A stretch of DNA of 16,615 bases from NCBI GenBank assembly GCA_016780695.1, contig JADHLK010000015.1, positions 1 through 16,615 of the forward strand, given 5' to 3'. A program made the translations under genes and the position numbers. Source of the DNA: Alphaproteobacteria bacterium. GTDB taxonomy: Bacteria > Pseudomonadota > Alphaproteobacteria > Puniceispirillales > Puniceispirillaceae. Under the pieces are notes generated by a model that made no database searches, was not told the origin of the DNA, and was given only the letters and a program-made list of their open reading frames with translations. This document shows, in pieces, positions 6,769 to 13,298 of this stretch; the first letter of the stretch is position 1; each line of letters opens with the position of its first letter.

Positions 6769-7399
6769 GGCAGAATGGGGTCTGCCAGATACTCCGCTTC
6801 TGCTTGCCTCGGCCAGCCAGACACGCCAGCAGATGCTGGCCAATGCCGGGCTGCGCTTTGCTGCCCAGCCTGCCAATATTGATGAAGAGGCAGTGCGCGG
6901 CGGGGCTGTGGCGGAGGGGTTACCACTGCCGGAAATTGCGGTTCTGCTGGCTGAGCTGAAGGCCGAGGTCGTTTCTGCCCGGCACCCGGACGCGCTGGTC
7001 ATTGGCTGTGATCAGCTGCTGATTTGTGCGGGGGAATTATTCGCCAAACCGGCGGACCGGGCCGCAGCCGCCCGCCAGCTGGCGCGGCTTTCCGGCCGCC
7101 CGCATGAGCTGGCCACTGCGGTGGTTCTGCTCAAACAGGGCAAGCGGCTCTGGCACCATCTGGCCCGTCCGCACCTGACCATGCGTGCGCTTGACCCGCA
7201 GCTCATAGAAACCTATCTGGACCTGGCGGGCGCCGCGGTTTTGGACAGTCCGGGCTGCTATCAGATTGAGGGGCCGGGGGCCCAGCTGATGCAACAGGTT
7301 TCAGGTGACTGGTTTGCCATATTGGGCTTGCCGCTGCTGGAATTGCTGGCCCAGCTGCGCGAATATGGTCTGGCCCCGCAAGCTCGGCAGGCTGAGTGA
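6758..7399 (+). CDS. maf: Maf family nucleoside triphosphate pyrophosphatase
   Basis: Maf proteins hydrolyse non-canonical or modified nucleoside triphosphates to monophosphates. The 213-residue product begins the fold with LLLASASQTRQQML (14-27), aligned to the SASxRR substrate loop, has VIGCDQLL (81-88) with the catalytic aspartate D85, and ends with SPGCYQIEGPGAQL (164-177) and ILGLPLLELL. The usual proline-arginine in the first motif and AD-T in the second are replaced (QTR, CDQ). This places it in a divergent Maf subgroup, so its nucleotide preference is not predictable. GGGAGG precedes the ATG by 6 nt. It overlaps the preceding gene by 11 bp and the next by one base, so it is translationally coupled with both. 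Confidence 0.88.
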   Translation: MPPEAEWGLPDTPLLLASASQTRQQMLANAGLRFAAQPANIDEEAVRGGAVAEGLPLPEIAVLLAELKAEVVSARHPDALVIGCDQLLICAGELFAKPADRAAAARQLARLSGRPHELATAVVLLKQGKRLWHHLARPHLTMRALDPQLIETYLDLAGAAVLDSPGCYQIEGPGAQLMQQVSGDWFAILGLPLLELLAQLREYGLAPQARQAE

Positions 7400-8016
7400 T
7401 GCAGATTATTGGGCTGACAGGGTCCATTGCGACCGGCAAGACCACAGTGGCCGATATGTGTCGGCGCTTGCGCCTGCCTGTGCATGATGCAGATGGCTGT
7501 GTGCATCGCCTGCTGGGTCCGGGCGGGGCAGCAGTCTCTCTTGTCGCTGCTGAATTCGGCTTGCAGCCGGATGCGGCCGGTGCGATTGACCGGGCGGCAC
7601 TGGGCAAGAAGGTGTTTCAGGACCCGCCCGCCCGCCGACGGCTGGAAGCGATACTGCACCCGCTGGTGAGTGCCGACCGGGATAGCTTTCTTGCCCGCCA
7701 TCGCCGCCGCCGCGCCCGTTTTGTCGTGCTGGATGTGCCGCTTTTGTTTGAAACTGGCGGCGATGCGTTTTGTGATTTTGTTATCTGTGTCTGGGCACCG
7801 TTGCGCGTGCAAAAAAAACGCGCCCTGTCCCGCCCGGCGATGAATGCGGAAAAGCTGGCAGGCATCATGCGGGCACAGATGCCGCAGGAGACAAAAAAAA
7901 GACTGGCGGATCTGGCCCTGCCCTCGGCGCTTGGCTATGCTGAAACCAACCGCCGCTTGCGCCGTTGGCTGGCAAGGCTCAGGCGGCCCGAAAACAGCGA
8001 GGACAGGCAGGCATAA
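7399..8016 (+). CDS. coaE: dephospho-CoA kinase CoaE
   Basis: Last step of coenzyme A synthesis: phosphorylates the 3'-hydroxyl of dephospho-CoA with ATP. The product is 205 residues. Visible motifs: P-loop GLTGSIATGKTT (5-16), HDADGCVH (29-36) with the substrate-binding acid, ILHPLV (85-90), and DVPLLFETG (112-120). A basic, slightly long C-terminus (RRLRRWLARLRR) follows. The chosen ATG overlaps the maf stop as TGATG; a GTG one codon earlier (7396) would add a single residue. aroE, which lies between maf and coaE in several relatives, is absent, and the overlap leaves no room for a remnant. Confidence 0.95.
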   Translation: MQIIGLTGSIATGKTTVADMCRRLRLPVHDADGCVHRLLGPGGAAVSLVAAEFGLQPDAAGAIDRAALGKKVFQDPPARRRLEAILHPLVSADRDSFLARHRRRRARFVVLDVPLLFETGGDAFCDFVICVWAPLRVQKKRALSRPAMNAEKLAGIMRAQMPQETKKRLADLALPSALGYAETNRRLRRWLARLRRPENSEDRQA

Positions 8017-8765
8017 TGCGGGAAATTGTTCTGGATACAGAAACCACCGGCCTGTCAGCTGAAGAGGGGCACCGGATTGTGGAAATCGGCGCGCTGGAGC
8101 TGGTCAATATGGTGGCTACAGGCCGCCGGCTGCATCTCTATATCAACCCGGAAAGGCCGGTCGATCCAGAGGCCGAAAAAGTGCATGGGCTGTCAGATGA
8201 ATTTTTGTCCGGCAAGCCTGTTTTTGAGGCCATATCCGGCGAATTTCTGGATTTTATTGGCGAGGATCCGCTGGTGATTCACAATGCCCCGTTCGATGCT
8301 GGTTTTCTGAATGCCGAGCTGGCCCGCCTCAGCCTGCCCGCGCTGGATCACAGTCGGCTGGTGGATACGCTGATCATCGCCCGGCGCAAATATCCCGGCG
8401 CACCAGCCTCTCTTGATGCGCTTTGCCGCCGCTTTGGTATTGATAACAGCCACCGGGATTTGCATGGCGCGTTGGTAGATGCAGATTTGCTGGCCGAGGT
8501 CTATATAGAGCTGAAAGGCGGTCGGCAACCCAATCTGCTGGGGGCAGAGACAAACAGCGAAAAAACCGCCAGCCCACTTGCTTCGGATACGGCGATAGCC
8601 AATCCCGCACAGACCCCTTCAGACGGGCCGGATGCGCTAGCTCGACTGCTGGCCCGGGACAGGCCGCTGCGCCCGCTGCGCCCGCATCCTGAAAAGCCAG
8701 AGGAAAAACGCGCCTGGGAAGCCTTCCTGGCCAAAGTGACCGACCCGATATGGCTGGATGAATAG
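8016..8765 (+). CDS. dnaQ: DNA polymerase III epsilon subunit (3'-5' proofreading exonuclease)
   Basis: Proofreading exonuclease of the replicative polymerase. The product is 249 residues. ExoI LDTETTG (6-12; D7, E9), ExoII HNAPFDAGF (89-97; D94) and the epsilon-type ExoIII with H150 and D155 in HGALVDADLL are all intact. A Thr/Ser/Ala/Pro-rich linker (about 176-206) joins a C-terminal tail ending FLAKVTDPIWLDE, the region that in family members binds the alpha subunit. The start ATG overlaps the coaE stop (TAATG), matching the family N-terminus MREIVLDTETTG. A longer frame from 7965 would run inside coaE and was not used. The 3' end is part of a 19-bp duplication that repeats the last codons after the stop. 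Confidence 0.96.
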   Translation: MREIVLDTETTGLSAEEGHRIVEIGALELVNMVATGRRLHLYINPERPVDPEAEKVHGLSDEFLSGKPVFEAISGEFLDFIGEDPLVIHNAPFDAGFLNAELARLSLPALDHSRLVDTLIIARRKYPGAPASLDALCRRFGIDNSHRDLHGALVDADLLAEVYIELKGGRQPNLLGAETNSEKTASPLASDTAIANPAQTPSDGPDALARLLARDRPLRPLRPHPEKPEEKRAWEAFLAKVTDPIWLDE

Positions 8766-8783
8766 AGTATGGCTGGATAAATA
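8749..8783 (+). repeat. 19-bp-period duplication at the dnaQ 3' end
   Basis: TATGGCTGGATGAATA (8749-8764) is repeated as TATGGCTGGATAAATA (8768-8783), one mismatch in 16. The first copy includes the dnaQ stop; the second lies just after it. Within the gap, GGCTGG (8771-8776) can pair with CCAGCC (8787-8792), but no T-run follows, so terminator function is uncertain. Confidence 0.75.
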
Positions 8784-8819
8784 AGGCCAGCCCTATCAGG
8801 CAGATCAAAAGGTTGGGTG

Positions 8820-8857
8820 CCGGGCTATTGCTGGGCCATTACCGGGCTATTGCTGGG
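8820..8857. repeat. 22-bp-period duplication at the secB 3' end
   Basis: CCGGGCTATTGCTGGG occurs perfectly at 8820-8835 and again at 8842-8857, a period of 22 bp. The secB stop codon (complement of 8847-8849) is inside the second copy. The 22-bp period is not a multiple of three, so the extra copy is out of frame and lies beyond the secB stop. Confidence 0.8.
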
Positions 8858-9446
8858 TTTGACCGTTCTGCGCGGCCTGTTGCTGCTGGGCGGCGATATT
8901 GGCCCGATAGACAGCCATAAAATCAATCGGCTGAATATTCAGCGGCAAAAAGCCGCCTTCCCGCGTGATATTGGCAATCACCGCGCGGGCGAAGGGAAAC
9001 AGCAGGCGCGGCCCCTCAATCATCACCATCGGGTTGATTTCCTGCTCATTGGCACCTTGCACCGAGACCACCCCGGCATAGGTCAGCTCTACCAGAAACA
9101 GCTGCGTCTCCTCAGCCTTGGCATCAGCAGTCAACCGCAAGGATACTTCAAATTGCTCATCATTCAGCTTGACCGCATTGACATTGACCCCGACATCGAC
9201 ATTGGGCTGGCCGGCATTCTGGGCCAGCACCTCTGCTGCGTTGGGATTTTCAAAGGACAGATCCTTGACATATTGGGCGTGCATGACCAGCTGGCGTGGC
9301 ACCTGTTGTGCGCCGCTCTGGCTGTTTTCAGCACCAGCCTGTTCGCTTGTCTGTCCGGCTGTTTGATCGGTTGTTTGATCAGTTGCCGGGGCTGCTTTTT
9401 TTGCGGCTGCTTTTGGTGCCGATTTTTTGGCGGGTTTCTTGGCCAT
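8847..9446 (-). CDS. secB: protein-export chaperone SecB with N-terminal Lys/Ala-rich extension
   Basis: Tetrameric cytosolic chaperone that keeps presecretory proteins unfolded and hands them to SecA. The product is 199 residues, longer than usual for the family (about 155-170). The SecB core spans about 51-186: HAQYVKDLSFENPNA (56-70), LTYAGVVSV (121-129) and GPRLLFPFARAVIANITREG (145-164), then PIDFMAVYRANI (173-184). Ahead of it, residues 2-19 are almost only Lys, Ala and Pro, followed by a Gln/Thr/Asp segment with a short repeat (TDQT twice). The C-terminus is Gln-rich. AAGGAG lies 8 nt before the ATG, supporting the long form. It converges with dnaQ and its promoter lies in the 148-bp gap before fxsA. 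Confidence 0.94.
   Translation of the reverse strand: MAKKPAKKSAPKAAAKKAAPATDQTTDQTAGQTSEQAGAENSQSGAQQVPRQLVMHAQYVKDLSFENPNAAEVLAQNAGQPNVDVGVNVNAVKLNDEQFEVSLRLTADAKAEETQLFLVELTYAGVVSVQGANEQEINPMVMIEGPRLLFPFARAVIANITREGGFLPLNIQPIDFMAVYRANIAAQQQQAAQNGQTQQ
9361..9384 (-). repeat. 12-bp in-frame tandem repeat in secB
   Basis: GTTTGATCGGTT (9361-9372) is followed directly by GTTTGATCAGTT (9373-9384), one mismatch. In the secB frame each unit encodes four residues, so the repeat lengthens the Gln/Thr/Asp linker between the basic N-terminus and the SecB core. Confidence 0.7.
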
Positions 9447-9536
9447 GCCAGTCTCCTTGCAAGTAATAAAAGGTTGTTCAGGTTCCTTCAGTTTTGCCGT
9501 TTATGGGCTGTTCATCCGTTATTCAAAACCCGGAAA

Positions 9537-9551
9537 ATTAACACAGTTAAT
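9537..9551. promoter_or_regulatory. inverted repeat upstream of secB
   Basis: ATTAAC-ACA-GTTAAT (9537-9551) is a perfect 6-bp inverted repeat with a 3-bp centre, in the AT-rich gap between fxsA and secB, about 90 bp before secB. It looks like an operator-type site, but no factor can be named. The TTAA halves are 5 bp apart, not the 7 bp of a CtrA site. Confidence 0.35.
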
Positions 9552-9594
9552 AATTGAATAAAAATGTTAAAGGACAGTTTTGATGCCGCAAGGC

Positions 9595-10101
9595 TCAGTC
9601 CTTTTCCTGCCAATCCCCTTCAATGACCTGCCTGGCTGCCGGGCGCTGGCTGGCCTGATCATCCGGGGTGCTTCGGGCTGATCCGCCCTGCATACGGCTG
9701 GCCATAAAGCTGGCCATCCGGCCCTTGGCAAAGCGGGAAAACAGAAACTGGCCGACCAGCCGCCTGATCCCGGGAAGAAAACAGAGCAGGCCCAGAAAAT
9801 CGGTCACATAGCCGGGCAGCAGCATCAAAAATGCGCCAGCCAGCAATCCAACCCCATCCAGCAATGCGCCGGTGCCCGCCTGTCCAGACAGCAAGCTGGC
9901 CTGAAGATCGGCCAGAATAAAGGCAAACAGGCGGCGCAACAGCCAGAGACCGAAAAAAGCAGTCACAAAAATACCGACAAAGGTCAGCAGGCCGCCCAGC
10001 ATATCACCGATCAGGAAAAAGGCTTCAAATTCTATCCAGCCGTACAAAATGAAGACAAGCAGAGCCAGCAGCGGCGTTGGCAGAAAATTTATGGCGGGCA
10101 T
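9595..10101 (-). CDS. fxsA: FxsA family inner-membrane protein
   Basis: Small membrane protein family; E. coli FxsA overproduction relieves exclusion of phage T7 by the F plasmid, and its normal role is unclear. The 168-residue product has hydrophobic stretches at about 7-25, 30-52 and 83-110. It also has the family signature LPGYVTDFLGLLCFLPGIR (95-113), followed by a basic loop and a polar C-terminal tail. AAGGA lies about 9 nt before the ATG. It diverges from timA across a gap of about 120 bp that must hold both promoters; the fxsA-timA pairing is common in Alphaproteobacteria. Confidence 0.88.
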   Translation of the reverse strand: MPAINFLPTPLLALLVFILYGWIEFEAFFLIGDMLGGLLTFVGIFVTAFFGLWLLRRLFAFILADLQASLLSGQAGTGALLDGVGLLAGAFLMLLPGYVTDFLGLLCFLPGIRRLVGQFLFSRFAKGRMASFMASRMQGGSARSTPDDQASQRPAARQVIEGDWQEKD

Positions 10102-10222
10102 TTTTTCAGTCCTTTCTTGCCCTTTTGCTCGTCACACCCTATCTCTAATAAGAGCAGACCGCCAGTGCTGATGGGCAAAAACCAGCCGTCAGGGCGCTAA
10201 CTAAACTTATATGGGGAGCCAG

Positions 10223-10882
10223 ATGCCCTTTGTCGATATTCTGATCTTCGCGATCATCGCGATTTTTTTGATCACACGCTTGCGCTCCATTCTGGGTAGC
10301 CGCGACGGTTTTGAACAGCCGCAGCGCTCTCGCATAAAGCGTGACCAGGATGAGGCACAGGAAGGCGCGGCTCAGGATAATGTTGTGCCGCTGCGGGATC
10401 CCACCAATGCCGAGGCGGAGCTGCCATCGGGCAGCGGGCTGGCTGCGGTGCGCAAATATGATGCCGGCTTTTCCGAGGACAGCTTTGGCGAGGGCGCAAA
10501 AGCCGCCTTCCAGATGATTTTGCAGGCCTTTGCCGAGGGCGATTTGGCGCAGCTGCGCCGCCTGCTCAGCTTTGATTTGATGGAAGAGTTTTCCGAGTCG
10601 ATTCGCGCGCGCAACAAAAATGATGAACAGCTGGTGATCAGCGTGGATGATCTGCAAGAGGTCACCTTGCTGGATGGTGAGGTGGTGAATGGCATTGCCT
10701 CGGTTACCGTGCGTTTTGTCTCAGTGCAGACCCGCCGGCTGACCGATTCGGCTGGCAAGCTGATCGATGAGGAAAGCATTGAGCAGGAAAAAATGACGGA
10801 TATCTGGGTGTTTGAACGCGACACTCAATTATCTGATCCGAATTGGAAACTGGTTGAAACCAGAGCCGGAGACGATGACTGA
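10223..10882 (+). CDS. Tim44/TimA family membrane-anchored protein
   Basis: Bacterial relative of the C-terminal domain of mitochondrial Tim44, found in Alphaproteobacteria and thought to associate with the inner membrane; its exact role is not settled. The 219-residue product has one N-terminal membrane segment (about 3-19, VDILIFAIIAIFLITRL), a charged low-complexity linker (about 26-72), and a Tim44-like domain (about 75-214) ending in DIWVFERD...DPNWKLVETRAG. ATG at 10223 was chosen over 10211 because GGGGAG lies just upstream (4-nt spacer) and the family starts directly with the membrane segment. Its stop overlaps the next gene by 8 bp. mltA, often found next, is absent. Confidence 0.86.
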   Translation: MPFVDILIFAIIAIFLITRLRSILGSRDGFEQPQRSRIKRDQDEAQEGAAQDNVVPLRDPTNAEAELPSGSGLAAVRKYDAGFSEDSFGEGAKAAFQMILQAFAEGDLAQLRRLLSFDLMEEFSESIRARNKNDEQLVISVDDLQEVTLLDGEVVNGIASVTVRFVSVQTRRLTDSAGKLIDEESIEQEKMTDIWVFERDTQLSDPNWKLVETRAGDDD

Positions 10883-11468
10883 TCGGCAAAAATCAGCCCT
10901 CAAACCCGCATCGCCATCGGCCCTGACAGATGATCAGGCTTGGCAAAAACTGGCCGCCGGGGTGCGGCCGCTAAAAAAACGCAAGATACCGCCGCGGCCC
11001 GCGCCAAAAGCAAAAACCGCTCCAGATACAGAGCAAAAACCAGCCCGCAAGCAAGCGATGCAATCTGTCAGCCGGCAAGTGGCAGACACGCCGCCAACAC
11101 GCCAGCCAGCTGATTTGCGCCTCGGCCAGCAGGCCGGTCTCGATAACCGCTCGCGCCGCCTGATGAAGCGCGGCGGCTTTGAAATTGATGCCAGCCTTGA
11201 TCTGCATGGCATGACGGTGGCCAGAGCCCATGACCGTTTGCTGCGCTTTATTGAACAGGCAGAAGCCAGACAGTTTCGCACCTTGCTGATCATCACTGGC
11301 AAGGGGCGGTCTGGTGAAGGGGTGTTGCGCCGTGAGGTGCCGGCATGGCTGAAACAACCGCCTCTGGCTGACCGGATTCTGGCGCTGGAACAGGCAACCG
11401 GACAGGATGGCGGGGATGGCGCGCTTTATGTGCGCTTGCGGCGTCGCCGTGAGCGGGTGGAAAAATGA
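10875..11468 (+). CDS. Smr domain protein
   Basis: The Smr (small MutS-related) domain is a nuclease-type fold; stand-alone Smr proteins in other bacteria have been linked to RNA/DNA cleavage and rescue of collided ribosomes, but the role of this short form is not known. The 197-residue product has a basic, Pro/Ala/Lys-rich first half (1-100) and a C-terminal Smr domain (about 105-190) with DLHGMTVARAHDRLLRFI (109-126) and ITGKGRSGEGVLRREVPAWL (140-159). ATG at 10875 was chosen, with GGAG close upstream; a frame starting at 10812 would overlap timA much further. The overlaps (8 bp with timA, 4 bp with the next gene) imply one operon. Confidence 0.88.
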   Translation: MTDRQKSALKPASPSALTDDQAWQKLAAGVRPLKKRKIPPRPAPKAKTAPDTEQKPARKQAMQSVSRQVADTPPTRQPADLRLGQQAGLDNRSRRLMKRGGFEIDASLDLHGMTVARAHDRLLRFIEQAEARQFRTLLIITGKGRSGEGVLRREVPAWLKQPPLADRILALEQATGQDGGDGALYVRLRRRRERVEK

Positions 11469-11869
11469 CCCCGTTTGGTGTGAAAATGCGTGAATTGCGT
11501 GCTGCGAAGAAACGCACCATGCAACAGCAGGCTGATTTTCTGGGCGTGACACCGGCCTATCTTTCCGCTCTGGAGAGAGGCCGCAAGGGGCGGCCCTCAC
11601 CGGCCCTGGTGGATCAGATATGTGCCTGGCTGGGGCTGATTTGGGATCAGGCAGAAGAGCTGAAAATGCTGGCTGGGCTGTCGCATCCGGCTCCGCGCAT
11701 CCGATCCGGCCGGCTGGCCCCGCCTGCTATCTTGCTGGCTAACCGGCTGGCGCAGAATATTGACCGGCTTGATGACACTGCCTGCCAGCGTCTGGATAAG
11801 GCTTTGCGGGCCGAGCTGGAAGGCGGCTCGATTGCCGATAATTTGCCACAAGAAATAGAGGAAAAATAA
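11465..11869 (+). CDS. XRE-family helix-turn-helix protein
   Basis: Probable DNA-binding regulator. The 134-residue product has a Cro/C1-type HTH over about 6-60 (FGVKMRELRAAKKRTMQQQADFLGVTPAYLSALERG), with the recognition helix near 29-41. A helical C-terminal half has no recognised motif. It overlaps smr by ATGA (4 bp), so the two are co-translated, a pairing seen in other Alphaproteobacteria. Targets cannot be predicted. A hairpin lies 14 bp after its stop. Confidence 0.85.
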   Translation: MTPFGVKMRELRAAKKRTMQQQADFLGVTPAYLSALERGRKGRPSPALVDQICAWLGLIWDQAEELKMLAGLSHPAPRIRSGRLAPPAILLANRLAQNIDRLDDTACQRLDKALRAELEGGSIADNLPQEIEEK

Positions 11870-11882
11870 CAGAAAAGTAAAA

Positions 11883-11898
11883 GCGGCAAAAAAGCCGC
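11883..11898. terminator. GC hairpin after the timA-smr-xre operon
   Basis: GCGGC (11883-11887) and GCCGC (11894-11898) pair around an A6 loop, 14 bp after the XRE gene. On the plus strand no T-run follows. On the minus strand the stem is followed by TTTTACTTTT, the form of an intrinsic terminator, though no minus-strand gene precedes it. It may slow or end plus-strand transcription before the his operon; evidence is structural only. Confidence 0.4.
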
Positions 11899-12028
11899 CT
11901 CGACTGCCACAGAAAGCCAGGCTGTTTGAAAGTCTGGTCAAATGGCGTGCAAACTGTTAAATCGGGTCGTCAAATGGTCAGCTGTGGCCGAAAGGCAGAT
12001 TGTCCAAAAAGCATGAGGCATCGGAAAA

Positions 12029-12631
12029 ATGACACGCACAGCCAGCGTTACGCGCAAGACAAATGAGACAGATATTTCTGTCTCCCTTACTCTTGATGGC
12101 ACCGGCCAGCGCACCATCCAGTCAGGCATCGGCTTTCTGGATCATATGCTGGAGCAGCTGGCCCGTCACAGCCTGATGGATCTGACCCTGACAGCAGTGG
12201 GCGACCGGCATATTGATGATCACCACACCACCGAAGATTGCGGCTGGGCGATTGGTCAGGCACTGAAAGAAGCGCTGGGGGACCGCAAGGGCATCAAACG
12301 CTACGCGTCCTGTCTGCTGCCGATGGATGAATGTCTCTCGCAGGTGGCTCTGGATTTGTCCGGGCGGCCCTTTCTGATCTGGCGGGTCAGCCTGCCTGCC
12401 GAAAAGCTCGGCACGATGGAGACCGAATTGTTCCGCGAATGGTTTCAGGCCTTTGCCATGGGGGCTGGCATTACCTTGCATGTGGAAAATTTCTACGGCG
12501 TGAACACGCATCATATTGTTGAGAGCTGTTTCAAGGCGCTGGCCCGTGCCCTGCGGGATGCAGCGGAAATCGACCCGCGTATGCCGGACCAGATTCCCTC
12601 AACCAAGGGGACGCTGGGCGGCAGCTTGTGA
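12029..12631 (+). CDS. hisB: imidazoleglycerol-phosphate dehydratase HisB
   Basis: Dehydrates imidazole glycerol phosphate to imidazole acetol phosphate; needs Mn2+. The 200-residue product is the monofunctional form, without the phosphatase domain of E. coli HisB. Metal-binding motifs: FLDHML (36-41), HIDDHHTTED (61-70) and THHIVES (160-166), then STKGTL (191-196) near the C-terminus. First gene of the his cluster. The 159-bp gap before it holds the hairpin at 11883 and two TCAAATGG copies (11938 and 11970), but no convincing promoter or his leader peptide. The product begins MTRTASVTRKTNET as usual, with GGA 5-8 nt upstream. hisH starts 7 bp after its stop. Confidence 0.97.
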   Translation: MTRTASVTRKTNETDISVSLTLDGTGQRTIQSGIGFLDHMLEQLARHSLMDLTLTAVGDRHIDDHHTTEDCGWAIGQALKEALGDRKGIKRYASCLLPMDECLSQVALDLSGRPFLIWRVSLPAEKLGTMETELFREWFQAFAMGAGITLHVENFYGVNTHHIVESCFKALARALRDAAEIDPRMPDQIPSTKGTLGGSL

Positions 12632-12638
12632 GTAGGCA

Positions 12639-13295
12639 ATGAAGCTGGCAATCCTTGATTATGGTTCCGGCAATTTGCGCTCGGTTGAGCAATCGGTGCG
12701 GCGGGCGGCCGGGGCGCTGGCCAATCCGGTAGCGGTGTCGGTGGTCTCGGATGCTGAGGCTGTCCGGCAGGCAGATTACATCATCCTGCCCGGGGTCGGC
12801 CATTTTGCAGATTGCCGCGCCGGGCTCGACCGGGCGCCGGGCTTGATAGAGGCGCTGCAGGAAGCGGTGCGTCAGCGCGGCGTGCCTTTTTTGGGCATTT
12901 GTGTTGGGCTGCAGCTGATGGCAGATATCGGCTATGAGGGCCAACCAACCCCTGGTTTTGGCTGGCTGCCGGGTGAGGTGCGGGCGCTGGTGGGCGGCAC
13001 GGATTCGCAGGGCCAGCCGCTCAAGATTCCGCATATGGGCTGGAACAGGTTGCAGCTTCAACAGCCTGACCACCCGGTTTGTCAGGCGATGCAGAAACAT
13101 GACATGGTCTATTTTGTCCATTCCTGGCATCTGCAGCTGGCAAACAGTTCTGATTTGCTGGCCAGCACCGATTATGGCCAGCCGGTCACCGCCATGGCCG
13201 GGCGTGATACCATGCTGGGCACGCAATTTCACCCGGAAAAAAGCCAGCAGGCCGGACAGGCTTTGCTGACCGGATTTCTGAATTGGAGGCCCTAG
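12639..13295 (+). CDS. hisH: imidazole glycerol phosphate synthase glutaminase subunit HisH
   Basis: Class I glutamine amidotransferase that makes ammonia for HisF. The 218-residue product has the oxyanion region LPGVGHFADC (50-59), the nucleophile elbow LGICVGLQLM with C88, PHMGWN (131-136), FVHSWH (159-164, tyrosine more common at the fifth position), and catalytic H198 and E200 in TQFHPEKS. It follows hisB by 7 bp and precedes the GNAT gene by 3 bp. Its partner hisF lies two genes downstream. Confidence 0.96.
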   Translation: MKLAILDYGSGNLRSVEQSVRRAAGALANPVAVSVVSDAEAVRQADYIILPGVGHFADCRAGLDRAPGLIEALQEAVRQRGVPFLGICVGLQLMADIGYEGQPTPGFGWLPGEVRALVGGTDSQGQPLKIPHMGWNRLQLQQPDHPVCQAMQKHDMVYFVHSWHLQLANSSDLLASTDYGQPVTAMAGRDTMLGTQFHPEKSQQAGQALLTGFLNWRP

Positions 13296-13298
13296 GCC

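Noticed and set aside
8771..8792. Bidirectional terminator between dnaQ and secB (GGCTGG/CCAGCC)
   Set aside because: Loop of 10 nt and no T-run on either side; the pairing may simply follow from the duplicated dnaQ end.
8374..8846. Minus-strand frame over the dnaQ 3' end (8374-8808)
   Set aside because: Shadow of dnaQ; no motif, and it spans the duplicated dnaQ end.
8817..9557. 246-residue plus-strand frame opposite secB
   Set aside because: It is the complement of secB, whose motifs and ribosome site are clear; the frame shows no independent signal.
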